From Paraburkholderia diazotrophica (GTDB lineage Bacteria > Pseudomonadota > Gammaproteobacteria > Burkholderiales > Burkholderiaceae): a DNA stretch of 64,000 nucleotides. The notes under the pieces are model-generated. The model searched no databases. It had not been told where the DNA came from and saw nothing but the letters and a program-made list of their open reading frames with translations. The stretch lies in contig NZ_FNYE01000023.1 of the NCBI RefSeq assembly GCF_900108945.1, positions 62,001-126,000 on the forward strand. The letters run 5' to 3'. A program made the translations under genes and the position numbers. Position 1 is the first letter of the stretch. The number at the start of each line of letters is the position of its first letter. Below, piece by piece: positions 43,101-51,949 of this stretch.

Positions 43101-43198
43101 TTATGTGATCAAGAAGGCGGTGGAGGGTCTGACGAGTGTGTGCAACGACGCCGCTCATTGGAGTGTGCGCGCCGACGCCACCGGTAGACCGCGTAGAT

Positions 43199-43535
43199 AG
43201 GCGTCCCCGGTTGTGATCGTTTCACCCGCTGAGTATGGCAATTGGCTTTCGCGAATATCGGCAAATCTATCTGGAACAGTCGCTCCTCCGTCGGCCGTTG
43301 AACATCCGCAAAGGCCGATCGGTTGATTTACCAAGGCAGGAGAGCGCACTTCGGCCGTGTCGAGTGAGGTCGCTTGACATAAAAACCGTCGCGTGGCGAC
43401 AGACAGATGAGCGGCGGGGACACTCCTTGAGTGTCCGTCCCTGTTCGCCGGGAAAAAATGGCACGTCTGAATTGTGTTGGATCAGGGCGCTTTGTTTGAA
43501 TCAGGCGCCCGGGACACCCCGAGGAGAAAGGACCA
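43199..43535. other. 337-bp gap, possible decayed sequence
   Basis: No intact gene. A 19-bp perfect interrupted palindrome GGACACTC-CTT-GAGTGTCC lies at 43418-43436; it has a different spacing from the eight-site family. A minus-strand frame at 43155-43349 spells ITTGDAYLRGLPVASARTLQ at its end, which could be a transposase scrap, but this is not secure. Confidence 0.35.
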
Positions 43536-44180
43536 TCACTTTCCACTCAGCAAGGTCTTTGCTTGCAATGTAATTGCCGACAAGCCCTCTTGCACGATTT
43601 CCTGCCAGTCGCTAGAACTTACGACCTGCTTGGATTCTTTCACGCGCGTCTTGATCGTCTGCGTACCGTGGAGGGCACCCACATCGCCAGACACCAGGAT
43701 CTCCGACTTCTGATTGGTAGTAACGGACCAGAAACCGGGCTGGAACCATGCCCAGAAATCGACGACTTCTGCCGTCACCGGCGCGGCTGCGCCGAAATTC
43801 GGATCGCCTGGCTTCACGACGACATAGCCCGCCTCCTGGAAGCCGGTAGCCAACGCGTTCTCAACGAGGCCCGAAACAGTTTTGCCTTCAGGCAGCACCA
43901 CGTCACCAAGCGCCTTGCCGTAGCCGTTTCTCTTCCGACCAATGGCTCGGGCTTTCGAGGCGTCGCTCGCGTCTTCGGCTGGATCAAGTGACGCCATGTC
44001 GGCACTCGGTGGGGCGACGGCGAACGTGCGTTTGTCTTGCGGCGACTCGATACGGACAAACTTTCCGGTCGCTGGATTTGTGCCTTGGGGCGCGACGACG
44101 TCAACGGTGGTGCGTCCGACCGCACATCCCGCGAGGATGGAAACGGCGATAGCATAGAAGGCGATACGATTCAACACCAT
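43536..44180 (-). CDS. YajG-like lipoprotein, 214 aa
   Basis: The minus-strand protein begins MVLNRIAFYAIAVSILAGCA, a signal peptide with a lipobox LAGC (Cys ~19), so it is likely anchored to a membrane as a lipoprotein. The mature part includes GKALGDVVLPEGKTVSGLV and AGYVVVKPGDPNFGAAAPVT, which resemble YajG-type lipoproteins of ~190 residues. The start at 44180 is preferred over one at 44195 because it places the signal peptide at the N-terminus. It is divergent from nothing intact. The function of this family is not established. Confidence 0.7.
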   Translation of the reverse strand: MVLNRIAFYAIAVSILAGCAVGRTTVDVVAPQGTNPATGKFVRIESPQDKRTFAVAPPSADMASLDPAEDASDASKARAIGRKRNGYGKALGDVVLPEGKTVSGLVENALATGFQEAGYVVVKPGDPNFGAAAPVTAEVVDFWAWFQPGFWSVTTNQKSEILVSGDVGALHGTQTIKTRVKESKQVVSSSDWQEIVQEGLSAITLQAKTLLSGK

Positions 44181-44319
44181 GAAGGATTCTCTCAAAGTTG
44201 GTTATGTTTTGTCTGGAGCCGACTTGTACCTCGATATCGATCATGAAGTTCGTCAGATCCGTCCCAGTGTTGATTACGGCAAAAAGGCCGCGAAATTAAT
44301 CGAGAGAGCTGTTGAAATT

Positions 44320-45474
44320 TCACGTTGTCGGCCGAAAGGCAATCGACTGCGTTTGTTCTTCACCAGCATTGACGACATGGGGTGCGGAAAAGCGCGTCGC
44401 CTGCTTCGACAATGAGACACGATAAATCCCTTTGCCCGCCTGTTTGGCCTCATACAAGGCGTTATCCGCCCGTCCGATGAAGTCATCAACTGCCTCGTTC
44501 CCGGACGCCAGCGCGACCCCGACGCTGGCGCCGATGCTGACCGTCTCGCCGACGCCGAGGGATAGGGCATGCCGACGATCCGAATGATGCGTCGCGCGAT
44601 GGCGGTGATGGCGATAGGGTTTGATTCAGGGATCACGATTGCGAATTCGTCGCCCCCGAGCCTGCGGCAAGTTCCCCGTGCCGGATCGCTTGCTGCAATC
44701 GTATAGCAACCGTCGTCAACACCTCATCGCCTGCACGATGGCCGAGATGATCGTTGACCTGCTTGAATCCATCGAGGTCCAGATATAGGAGGGCGGGCGC
44801 TGTACCTGGGCTTGTCTGGCGACAATTACTTCTGCCGACGGTAGTTCTAGTTGACGCCAGACATGGGCTCCTTTGATTCGCGAGAACCCGCTTGAGACGG
44901 TCCCGGAACTGACGTCGGTTTGCGAGTCCCGTCAGGGGATAATGTTGAGCAAGATGGAGAACTTTGGCTTCTCCGCGCCGACGCTCAGTCACATCGACAA
45001 TAATGATGACGGCACTCCCGTCCGGTACCGGGTTACGCGTCATCTCAAGGTGACGCCCGTCAACGAGGTCGATGTCGAGAGGGTGGAGGTCCTCCCGCAG
45101 CCAGGCAGTGCAGCGCTCTATCAACTGCTTCTGTAATGTTGCTCCGAACCCATGCACAGCGGAGCATACCAGGCTGCCCACGAACGCGGGTGCTCAGTGC
45201 GCCCGTTGTTACAGCGCAAGTACGCATGGATCGCATACAGGCGTGTCGCCAGCACGCCTGCGTCCAGGACAAACCATATGAGGGCCCATGGCTGGTTGAG
45301 TCTGGCCAGCGCCACCAGCGCTACGAACATGCTCGCTACGCCCGCCATGGAAAGCGGCCTCGCGTTATCGAACAGCGTCGACAGCAACGACGAACGGATC
45401 GACGGACTGACGACGTTCTGCTGCCGTACGGGCGTGGCAAGAACAAAATCCAGAAGTGAAAGTTTTACCGGCAT
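44320..45474 (-). pseudogene. Diguanylate cyclase (membrane-PAS-GGDEF), multiply frameshifted
   Basis: Reading on the minus strand, the N-terminal part (45474 down) has membrane segments (MAGVASMFVALVALARL, WALIWFVLDAGVLATRLYA), then in another frame a PAS-like region and a GGDEF start (LTGLANRRQFRDRL, ALLYLDLDGFKQVNDHLGHR). The frame then shifts again at the active site: RLGGDEFAIVIPES is readable only one base out of phase with GELAA, and a further shift precedes VGETVSIGASVGVALAS and NALYEAKQAGKGIYRVSLS. The stop is at 44320-44322. The catalytic GGDEF exists but cannot be joined to the rest, so the gene is dead. An insertion-like stretch (SPCLASTRTTVGRSNC) interrupts the N-terminal half of the domain. 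Confidence 0.75.
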
Positions 45475-45880
45475 GACGCGAGCTTCGACGAGACAACCAT
45501 GCGCGCCTTCATGCGGACGCGCCCTACCTGGTTTACGGCATCTGAATGCGCTCCCTTGATTGGGGAGGCCTGGATTGGCCTCACCGGAATAACAGCGTTG
45601 GAGCGATGTCGCACATAGATCGATGTGTTGAAATCAAAATCAGGGACGACGGCCGCCCAGGCCGCCTCGCGACTAACCGCCCCTTGTTTTCCTCCGTTCT
45701 CGCTCGCGAACGTGCTCGCAGAGGTCGCGGGAATCGATTACGAAGAACGATCCGTTCGTTGCGGAAAAAGCGGATACAACCGACTAACCGTTTCAGTATC
45801 TACGTCAACGCAACGGGATCCAACAACGTTATGACAGTGGACGACGCAATGAATCGTCGCCTTACCACCGGAGACTCCGA
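45475..45880. other. 406-bp gap before a small secreted-protein gene
   Basis: No gene was recognised. A long arginine-rich plus-strand frame (45546-45884) looks like GC-driven noise. A promoter for the small gene at 45881 presumably lies near 45800-45870. Confidence 0.35.
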
Positions 45881-46072
45881 ATGAAGAAGCTTGCTGCCGC
45901 CTTGGTTACCTCCCTGTTTGCTACGGTCGTGTTCGCCTAGGCTTCCGCACCTGCTGCCACAGCACCCGCGGCTGCCGCTACGGCTCCCGCCACGAAACCG
46001 GCACCGGCCCACAAGACGACGAAGCACATTCATAAAGTGAGTCACCACGTGACGCACAAGAAGGCGGCGTAA
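45881..46072 (+). pseudogene. Small secreted Ala/Lys/His-rich protein gene with in-frame TAG
   Basis: The frame reads MKKLAAALVTSLFATVVFA, a normal signal peptide, then TAG at 45938-45940 (codon 20), then continues in the same frame as ASAPAATAPAAAATAPAT and KPAPAHKTTKHIHKVSHHVT to TAA at 46070-46072. Small Burkholderiales proteins of this type usually have Gln after the Ala, so CAG to TAG is the simplest explanation. The remaining codons are intact, so either the mutation is recent, the stop is read through, or the window has a sequencing error. A terminator follows (46100-46122). Confidence 0.7.
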
Positions 46073-46099
46073 CAGGAAGCGGTCCCGATGTGGAGTACG

Positions 46100-46122
46100 A
46101 AACCCTGCTTCGGCAGGGTTTT
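46100..46122 (+). terminator. Rho-independent terminator after the small secreted-protein gene
   Basis: AAACCCTGC (46100-46108), loop TTCG and GCAGGGTTT (46113-46121), followed by a short T-run, form a perfect 9-bp stem with a UUCG tetraloop 27 bp after the TAA at 46072. Confidence 0.85.
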
Positions 46123-46668
46123 ACGCATTGAATGAATGGTTCTAAACGGGGAAGCGGAGTAATCGCTCGTTCGAGCTACGGAGACACCGTCAAGGTGTTC
46201 GCGGCAGTCGGTGCGCGCGGCTGCATCGGTCTGTCTCAAACAACGCAGCCTTAAGCGAACGGAGCGCCTTGTCGCCAAGGCATTCGCGGCGGCCCGTGGG
46301 CGGGGCCGTCAAGGTGGGCAGGCTGACGCCTGTCCGCTTCAGAATCCCGCAAACGCTGCCTTATGCGAGCGCGAGTGTCTTGGCTTTTAACGCCCCGAGA
46401 TTTCACGTGACGGTGCGCCGTCAGACTCTCGGCCTCCTTTTTGCGGCCGTCGCGTATCGCTGTCGTAAAACTCGAACGGCAGCTGTCCACCACCTCGGTT
46501 GAACTGGTGCTCTCGGCCAACATGAGTCGGTTGCTGGGAGTGTGGACCGGACATTCAGTCGTCGGCCCGCGCCTCCAAAGCGGCCATCCGGTCGGCCTCT
46601 CAAATTTCAAACGGTCCGACGAAACCCAATCGATTAGCGCGCGGAGCGTCGGCTTGCGCGCACGCACC
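46123..46668. other. 546-bp gap
   Basis: No gene was recognised. Open frames on both strands here (for example 46251-46667 minus) are arginine-rich and lack ribosome-binding sites; they may be decayed coding DNA. Confidence 0.35.
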
Positions 46669-47220
46669 TCAAGACTGTGACAGCCGCCTGGCGGACGGAA
46701 TTATCGGGTACTTGTCGTTGTCATAATAGCTTGCCTGTCTCATGGACGGAGAAGAGGCGAAGGTTCTCAAGCGTTTCGCGGCGCCGTCAAAGAAGAGGTA
46801 AACAACATCCGAGGCATAAATCGGATTGTTGTCTGCTTCGGTATAGAAAGCAGCGTGCCCGATGTCGTCGACCAGATTGCGAAGCTTTGGGTTGTAGCTA
46901 ACTTCGTAAGTGCACTGATTTTTGATGACATCATCGACCGCATCAACCGCGGACAACTCCCCGATCACCCAGGCATGGGGCGACTTGTCGTTCTTCAGCT
47001 CCCGGATTTGTTGCGCCTTATATTGATGGACGTAAAACTGGCAATTTTTTAGAGCCAGAATCTGCGTCGCCTGGGCATCTGCTTTTCCGGTAGTGCCGTT
47101 CAAGCGCTCTTTCCTCCCAAACGGTGAGCCGCAGAATTTTTCTACAATCCATCGACAGCGACCCTTCTCTCCCAAAGAGTGCAGATCGAGGTAAACCTCA
47201 ACGGTTTCGCCAATTTTCAT
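46669..47220 (-). CDS. Hypothetical protein next to HIT protein, 183 aa
   Basis: The minus-strand protein begins MKIGETVEVYLDLHSLGEKG and contains CQFYVHQYKAQQIRELKNDK and YTEADNNPIYASDVVYLFFD. It is soluble and unrelated to anything I recognise. The start follows AGGAAAAAAAT and lies 9 bp after the HIT gene stop, so the two are cotranscribed (47616 to 46669). Lower GC and AT-rich codons than the surrounding genes suggest recent acquisition together with the HIT gene. Confidence 0.6.
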   Translation of the reverse strand: MKIGETVEVYLDLHSLGEKGRCRWIVEKFCGSPFGRKERLNGTTGKADAQATQILALKNCQFYVHQYKAQQIRELKNDKSPHAWVIGELSAVDAVDDVIKNQCTYEVSYNPKLRNLVDDIGHAAFYTEADNNPIYASDVVYLFFDGAAKRLRTFASSPSMRQASYYDNDKYPIIPSARRLSQS

Positions 47221-47229
47221 ATTTTTTTC

Positions 47230-47616
47230 CTAGTTCTTATCCCAATAGACCGCTTTCTCAGGAAAAATCTTTCTCACCCCACCCCGAGGGTCTTCCTGAT
47301 CTCCCAAATAGCGCGGAATCAGATGGATGTGCAAGTGCGGCACGGTTTGCCCAGCGGCAGCGCCTACATTGACACCGATGTTAAAGCCATCAGGGGCGTT
47401 GCCTTCCTGTACTGCCTGGTGAGCTTGATCCAGCAACGCTAATAGTGCCACACGTTCTTCAGTGGTAGCCTCAAATAACGATGCTACGTGCCGTTTGGGG
47501 ATAAGCAGGCTATGGCCCGGCGAAACGGGAAACCCATCGTGAAACCATATGGCCTTATCGTTCTCACCAAGAATCCGGTCTGGCGGAAGGGAGCAAAATG
47601 GGCAGGGGTAATTCAC
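47230..47616 (-). CDS. HIT-family hydrolase-like protein, 128 aa
   Basis: The protein begins with a Cys pair (MNYPCPFCSL) as in zinc-containing HIT enzymes, has GHSLLIPKRHVASLFE and the active-site histidine triad HLHIHLIPRYLGD. HIT proteins hydrolyse nucleotide-phosphate bonds (for example ApnA or AMP-lysine). The length is typical. It is the first gene of a two-gene minus-strand unit with the unknown protein at 46669. Its AT-richer sequence stands out from the neighbourhood, which points to horizontal transfer of the pair. Confidence 0.85.
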   Translation of the reverse strand: MNYPCPFCSLPPDRILGENDKAIWFHDGFPVSPGHSLLIPKRHVASLFEATTEERVALLALLDQAHQAVQEGNAPDGFNIGVNVGAAAGQTVPHLHIHLIPRYLGDQEDPRGGVRKIFPEKAVYWDKN

Positions 47617-48174
47617 GATTTATCTTTCGGAACAGTGCAAAATGTGCAGTCAGGATTTATTCGGCGCTCGAAAAACGGCATCGCCGTGACAGCTTCTCAG
47701 CATAAGCGATGGAACCAGCGTATGCATCCATACCGAACGCTTCCGAAGCGTTTAGTGCGGTGGCTTTCGTCCGCGTCCAATTGGGAGATGAAGACCAGGA
47801 CGACCTCGAACCGTACGCTCCAACTTATTTCAAACGGTCCGGCAATGAAAGGGCCGCTCCTCTCCCGGTAGCTGGCATTCGGTCTAAGGCTAAGCGGATG
47901 GCCGAGAGGAGTCGGCTGCTGCCGGTCGAGCCGGGCTGCAAGGGCCCGGACTTGCGGCGCAGTGCACCTATGCAGTCGCAGGGAGATCGGCGTCGGCTTG
48001 TTCACGGCCTCCCTTATAATCGGGCATGGCTCAATCCATCCCCCACGCAGCAAGTTTGCGAGCGTTAGCACAGACTGCACGATCCATCGGCTTACTGGTC
48101 GCACATACCTCAACGAACTATTCACCATCCACGCGTGAGGAATGCGCGTTCCACGACCTGCAGCCGACGGTCGC
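47617..48174. other. 558-bp gap before the RIO-like kinase
   Basis: No gene was found. Some plus-strand frames with protein-like beginnings (for example 47709) lack supporting features. The region is divergent between the HIT pair and the kinase and probably contains both promoters. Confidence 0.35.
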
Positions 48175-49164
48175 ATGAAAATACCCAAACGACTTTTGCC
48201 CCTTCTCGAAGAAGGGCTCATCGACGAAGTCATCGGCCAGTTGATGAGCGGCAACGAGGCAACGGTCTACGTCGTGCGCAGCGGCGAATCGACACGTTGC
48301 GCAAAGGTCTACAAGGATGCGAAGCAGCGCAGTTTCCGGCAAGCCGCATCGTATCGGGATGGTCGCAAGGTCAAGAACAGCCGGCAGGCGCGGGCAATGG
48401 AAAAAGGAACGCGCTACGGCCGTCAGATGCAGGAAGCGTCATGGCAGAACGCTGAAGTGGACGCGCTGTTCCGGCTTGCCGGCGCAGGTGTGCGCGTGCC
48501 GCAACCCTATATTTGTACCGACGGCGTGTTGCTGGTGGATCTGGTGATCGACGAGGTGGGTGACGTCGCGCCACGGCTCAACGACGTCGCTCTGACCGAA
48601 GCCCGCGCCCTCGAACTGCACGCGCTGCTGCTGAACCAGGTTGTCCGCATGCTTTGCGCGGGGGTGATTCACGGCGATCTGTCGGAATACAACATTCTGC
48701 TGGCAGCGGATGGGCCGGTGATCATTGATTTGCCACAGGCCGTCGACGCGGCCGGCAACAACGAGGCCGCCTCGATGCTCGAGCGAGACGTCGACAACCT
48801 GGCCGCGTACTTCGGGCGGTTTGCACCGCAACTACTCACGGCGAGTTATGGCATGGAGATCTGGACGCTCTTAGAAGCAGGGCGGCTGCATGTCGATGTC
48901 GAATTGACCGGCCGCATCGAAGTCGACACGCGACCTGTGGACCTCGATGGCGTGCTGCAGGAACTCGAAGAGACCCGTCTTGAGGAAGACATGCGGGTGC
49001 GGCGACAGCAGGAACTGAGCGCAGGCCGGGAACCGTGCTCGCTGTCCCCCGGAGACAGCCCGAAAGAGCATTACCTCCCGGTACCGCCTTTCGCGGACTT
49101 CAGGAACGATCAGGCGGCGAGAGATACGGTCACAAGACCCGGAATCCCGGGCCTTGTTCGTTGA
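48175..49164 (+). CDS. RIO-like serine/threonine kinase (PA4780 type), 329 aa
   Basis: From the ATG at 48175 (MKIPKRLLPLLEEGLIDEV) the protein has an N-terminal winged-helix-like start, the nucleotide-binding stretch SGNEATVYVVRSGE with Lys in CAKVYKDAKQRSF, the catalytic loop GVIHGDLSEYNILLA (Asp ~168) and the metal-binding Asp in VIIDLPQAVD. This is the RIO kinase arrangement found in PA4780-type bacterial proteins. The C-terminal ~80 residues (LEEDMRVRRQQELSAGREPC) are charged and variable. An in-frame ATG at 48142 would add 11 residues. It is a single gene; substrate unknown. Confidence 0.85.
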   Translation: MKIPKRLLPLLEEGLIDEVIGQLMSGNEATVYVVRSGESTRCAKVYKDAKQRSFRQAASYRDGRKVKNSRQARAMEKGTRYGRQMQEASWQNAEVDALFRLAGAGVRVPQPYICTDGVLLVDLVIDEVGDVAPRLNDVALTEARALELHALLLNQVVRMLCAGVIHGDLSEYNILLAADGPVIIDLPQAVDAAGNNEAASMLERDVDNLAAYFGRFAPQLLTASYGMEIWTLLEAGRLHVDVELTGRIEVDTRPVDLDGVLQELEETRLEEDMRVRRQQELSAGREPCSLSPGDSPKEHYLPVPPFADFRNDQAARDTVTRPGIPGLVR

Positions 49165-49352
49165 TAGCCGCGTCAGGCTATTGGCAAAGTTCGGCCGACT
49201 TCGGCATGGGCCGATTGCCTCCTCTGAACGGCACCGAACGTCGCTCGTTGGGCGGAATCTGAGATGGAGCGATTTTTCACGCACCGGGGTCGACCCACCC
49301 CGATGCGCTTTATGCGCCATGGTACGAGGGGGCCTGACACGCTACCACCGGC

Positions 49353-50753
49353 TCACAACAGGATCGCCTGCTGCAAAAGTTCCAGCGCTTTCAATTCGTC
49401 CAATCGCCCCGTGCGTGCTTTACCCGCAAGCGTCTTGATCAATGCTTCCGCGATCGGTTCAATACCGTGAAGATTGTCCAGGCTCGTCACGGAAGTCAAA
49501 GAGACCTGTACCGCGTTTCGCTGCGGTATTGCGGACGCGGGAAAGGACGCAACGGTTGCCGGTGTGGCTGCCGTAGCATCGTTATCACTTGCTTCAAGTG
49601 GGCGACCGGCAAGGTCGCCGGAGAAATCCCTTGCATGATCTTGCGGGCTGACGACGATCGTCGCTTTCTCGTCTGCGACATCCGCCGAAACAGGTGAGGG
49701 GCTTTCCGAATCGCCCAGGGCGCCCGCCCGCGTGCGCTTCTTGCGCGCCTTCACATCGGCGTGTTTCTCTGGTACGCCATCGTTTGTTGCTGCCGCAACC
49801 GGCTCGTGTTGTTGACCGGATGCGCGACCCCGCGATGCGGGCGTAAGCAGAAGCGACACCGACTCTGGAATCTCGGTTTCGGAGCGCGGGTTGTCCAGCC
49901 AGCCAGTTGGCAAACCAAGTCGCTCCGTGAACCGGTTGGCTTCGACACTGTCCATGCGCTTCTTGCCATTTAGCCGATCGGCGATGTTGAATCCACTCAT
50001 CTCCATGACTACACCCAGTCTTACTTTCGATCCATTGCGACTGGTGAGAAGGCGAAGGTTAGCGCGTCGGATGTTTTCTACCTCAGCACCGTCGCTTAAT
50101 TCCAGTGGTTGCTGTTGGGGCGTTTTAGGAGATGTCCTGGATTTCGAAGGCGCAGCTTTCTGTGGCGTACGAGGTTTAGCTTGTTCGGCTATCTGGCTTT
50201 GACTATTCCTGACGGCTCTGGGCGACCCACCCGCTGCTTTCTTCGGCATTTGCGCTTCCTCGGACAAACTATCTTTAAGAACTGGTTGCTGATCGACGTT
50301 CAGGGCAGAAGCCGGCTCAAGTGCTTCAGCCTCTACGTCGGGGCCGCCATCCGTTTGAACGAAGTCCAGCGGTGACTTCAGGCGAGCGATGGTCTCGGCC
50401 GCGAGCGCAGGATTGGGCTGGTCAAAAAAGCCATGCGGCAATCCAAGCGTGGTTTCCATGTGAAAGGCGGTCTCGGGCGTGAACCTCTCACCCTTCATCA
50501 GTTCGGCCACGCGTGTCATGTTCGACTCAAGTGCTATCGCGATATTCTCTGCGCCCACCGCGTCGACCAGAAACTGAAATGATCGTGTTTTGAAAATGGA
50601 GGCAGTCTGGGCGGAGTCTCGAGGAGGCGCCTTCACATACGGTTGTCCCTGCCGGTTGGACGGGGATTTTTTAACGTGGTGAGGTTGGCGTTGGCCACTG
50701 TCCCGGGATCCCGCATATCGCCCGCGGGCTTGACTCATAAAGTAGGGCTCCAT
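49353..50753 (-). CDS. Double helix-turn-helix protein with disordered linkers, 466 aa
   Basis: The minus-strand protein from 50753 (MEPYFMSQARGRYAGSRD) contains two similar ~60-residue XRE-like DNA-binding units: one near residues 60-115 (IALESNMTRVAELMKGERFT and LGLPHGFFDQP) and one near residues 235-295 (NLRLLTSRNGSKVRLGVVMEM with LGLPTGWLDNPRS). They are separated by basic, Pro/Ala/Ser-rich disordered linkers; the C-terminal segment is helical (EPIAEALIKTLAGKARTGRLDE). The start is uncertain: 50816 adds 21 residues. It appears to be a regulator or nucleoid-associated protein in Burkholderia-type genomes, but I cannot name the family. Confidence 0.65.
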   Translation of the reverse strand: MEPYFMSQARGRYAGSRDSGQRQPHHVKKSPSNRQGQPYVKAPPRDSAQTASIFKTRSFQFLVDAVGAENIAIALESNMTRVAELMKGERFTPETAFHMETTLGLPHGFFDQPNPALAAETIARLKSPLDFVQTDGGPDVEAEALEPASALNVDQQPVLKDSLSEEAQMPKKAAGGSPRAVRNSQSQIAEQAKPRTPQKAAPSKSRTSPKTPQQQPLELSDGAEVENIRRANLRLLTSRNGSKVRLGVVMEMSGFNIADRLNGKKRMDSVEANRFTERLGLPTGWLDNPRSETEIPESVSLLLTPASRGRASGQQHEPVAAATNDGVPEKHADVKARKKRTRAGALGDSESPSPVSADVADEKATIVVSPQDHARDFSGDLAGRPLEASDNDATAATPATVASFPASAIPQRNAVQVSLTSVTSLDNLHGIEPIAEALIKTLAGKARTGRLDELKALELLQQAILL

Positions 50754-50961
50754 GCAATCGTTGGCCTTCTGGATTTTTTTGATTATAGACGAGCCGATGT
50801 TGGCATTTGACTCCATGGGTTGAAACGAGCCGCGATGGTTGACAGGTCGACATCCCTGCCGTCGGGCTGCGAGGCGATGTGTCCGACACCAGGATAGTTC
50901 GGTCGGTCAGGGTGGCCAATGCTACGATATGGTAGCGGTCAGTCACCAAAGGGCTTGCGGC

Positions 50962-51345
50962 ATGGAAGCATACAACCCCGACAGCGCGCCCGAGCCTGAT
51001 TCGTGGCTCGAACTCGACGAACAGGAGCGCATTGTTCTGGTCGAAGCCTGGCATCGCGCGGCACACGTCAAACTTCCGAATGTCACCGCCCATGCCGCGT
51101 TTCACGCCGTCGTCGAAAACCAGATCGCGATGAATCTCGATCCGGTGATCCGGGCCATGCATCGCCTGACGAAAGCAGGACTGACGCGACACGATGCGAT
51201 TCACGCGATCGGTTCGGTGGTCGCCGAGCATCTGTTCGATATTTTGAACACGGGGCAGAGCGACGATGTTGATGCTTCGCAAGCGCGCTACCTGGCAGCA
51301 GTGGAGCGCCTGACTGTAGCGAGTTGGCATCAAGGACGAAAATAG
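50962..51345 (+). CDS. DUF1841-like small protein, 127 aa
   Basis: From the ATG at 50962 (MEAYNPDSAPEPDSWLELDE) the protein has EQERIVLVEAWHRAAHVKLP, AAFHAVVENQIAMNL and the strongly patterned GLTRHDAIHAIGSVVAEHLF. These His/Glu-rich helices match small DUF1841-type bacterial proteins of unknown function. The start is preferred over the ATG at 50929 because of GGGCTTG upstream. It is divergent from the double-HTH gene. Confidence 0.6.
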   Translation: MEAYNPDSAPEPDSWLELDEQERIVLVEAWHRAAHVKLPNVTAHAAFHAVVENQIAMNLDPVIRAMHRLTKAGLTRHDAIHAIGSVVAEHLFDILNTGQSDDVDASQARYLAAVERLTVASWHQGRK

Positions 51346-51622
51346 CGACTGACTTTTTCGCACCACCACCTGGCTTGGCGCATTTCAAAAGCACGCAGGC
51401 ACACGGCATTCTTCCGTGTGCTCGGATAGAGAAAAGGTGAGGATTTCCAGACGTCGTGCCGGTTCTAACCTCAAGATCCGGGCGAATCGGGATGCCCGCG
51501 ACGAAGTCGCCGGACAGCTTATCCTTCATCGCGGTTTCCCACAGACTGGAAGAGAACAGGGCCGGCGCTATCGAATCCATCTGTCGCAACCGGCGTTCGA
51601 CCAGCACGGGAAAGTGAACTCG

Positions 51623-51949
51623 TCAGTTGGCGTGCTGCCGCGCGAGTGGACTTCCTGCAAAAGGGTCGTCGCGCCAGTTGATCGTCGTTCGTTGAGTATC
51701 CGGCATGGGTGACGCCGGTGCCGACTCAAAATGCTCGAGTCTTTGTCCTGCGCTAATCGCCTGCTTCAGCCACTGGGGCATTTCCCCGTCGCCTGTCCAC
51801 GTACCCCCGGTCGCATTTTGATACCGGGCTGGTTTTTGCCTTGCCTGATCGCCTGCTATTGCTGAAGCGAGGTCGTCCGGCTCAATGCCGTATTCTTCCA
51901 TCCGGTGGCGGAGATAAGCAATCATGCTGTCCCGCTTACGTTCATCCAT
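51623..51949 (-). CDS. H-NS-family small DNA-binding protein, 108 aa
   Basis: The minus-strand protein begins MDERKRDSMIAYLRHRMEEY and has the H-NS DNA-binding motif GGTWTGDGEMPQWLKQAI (~49-66). The N-terminal ~45 residues form a short helical dimerisation-like part, and an acidic tail follows (EHFESAPASPMPD). H-NS-type proteins silence AT-rich, acquired DNA, so its place near a horizontal-looking region makes sense. Longer frames to 52204 are rejected because the conserved part begins at 51949. It is divergent from the second H-NS-family gene at 52353. Confidence 0.7.
   Translation of the reverse strand: MDERKRDSMIAYLRHRMEEYGIEPDDLASAIAGDQARQKPARYQNATGGTWTGDGEMPQWLKQAISAGQRLEHFESAPASPMPDTQRTTINWRDDPFAGSPLARQHAN

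Larger units (their letters stand above)
42601..43198 (+). pseudogene. EcsC-family gene, split by an IS3-type remnant and truncated
   Basis: The first ~49 codons from the ATG at 42601 (MNKYETQALSDIQSWRNPER, then ILKTPGVGD) match the N-terminus of EcsC-family proteins. After an insertion (about 42748-43104) the frame resumes as VIKKAVEGLTSVCNDAAHWSV followed by RADATG, exactly the next EcsC block. Joining GVGD to VIKKAVEGL restores a normal reading frame. A TAG at 43196-43198 then ends it, and the large hydrophobic remainder of EcsC is missing. The gene is therefore dead. Its original role (EcsC proteins are of uncertain, membrane-linked function) is gone. Confidence 0.75.

Noticed and set aside
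43418..43436. 19-bp palindrome GGACACTC-CTT-GAGTGTCC as a ninth copy of the regulon site
   Set aside because: The cores are 11 bases apart instead of 7, so it does not match the family; it may be another operator or a terminator.
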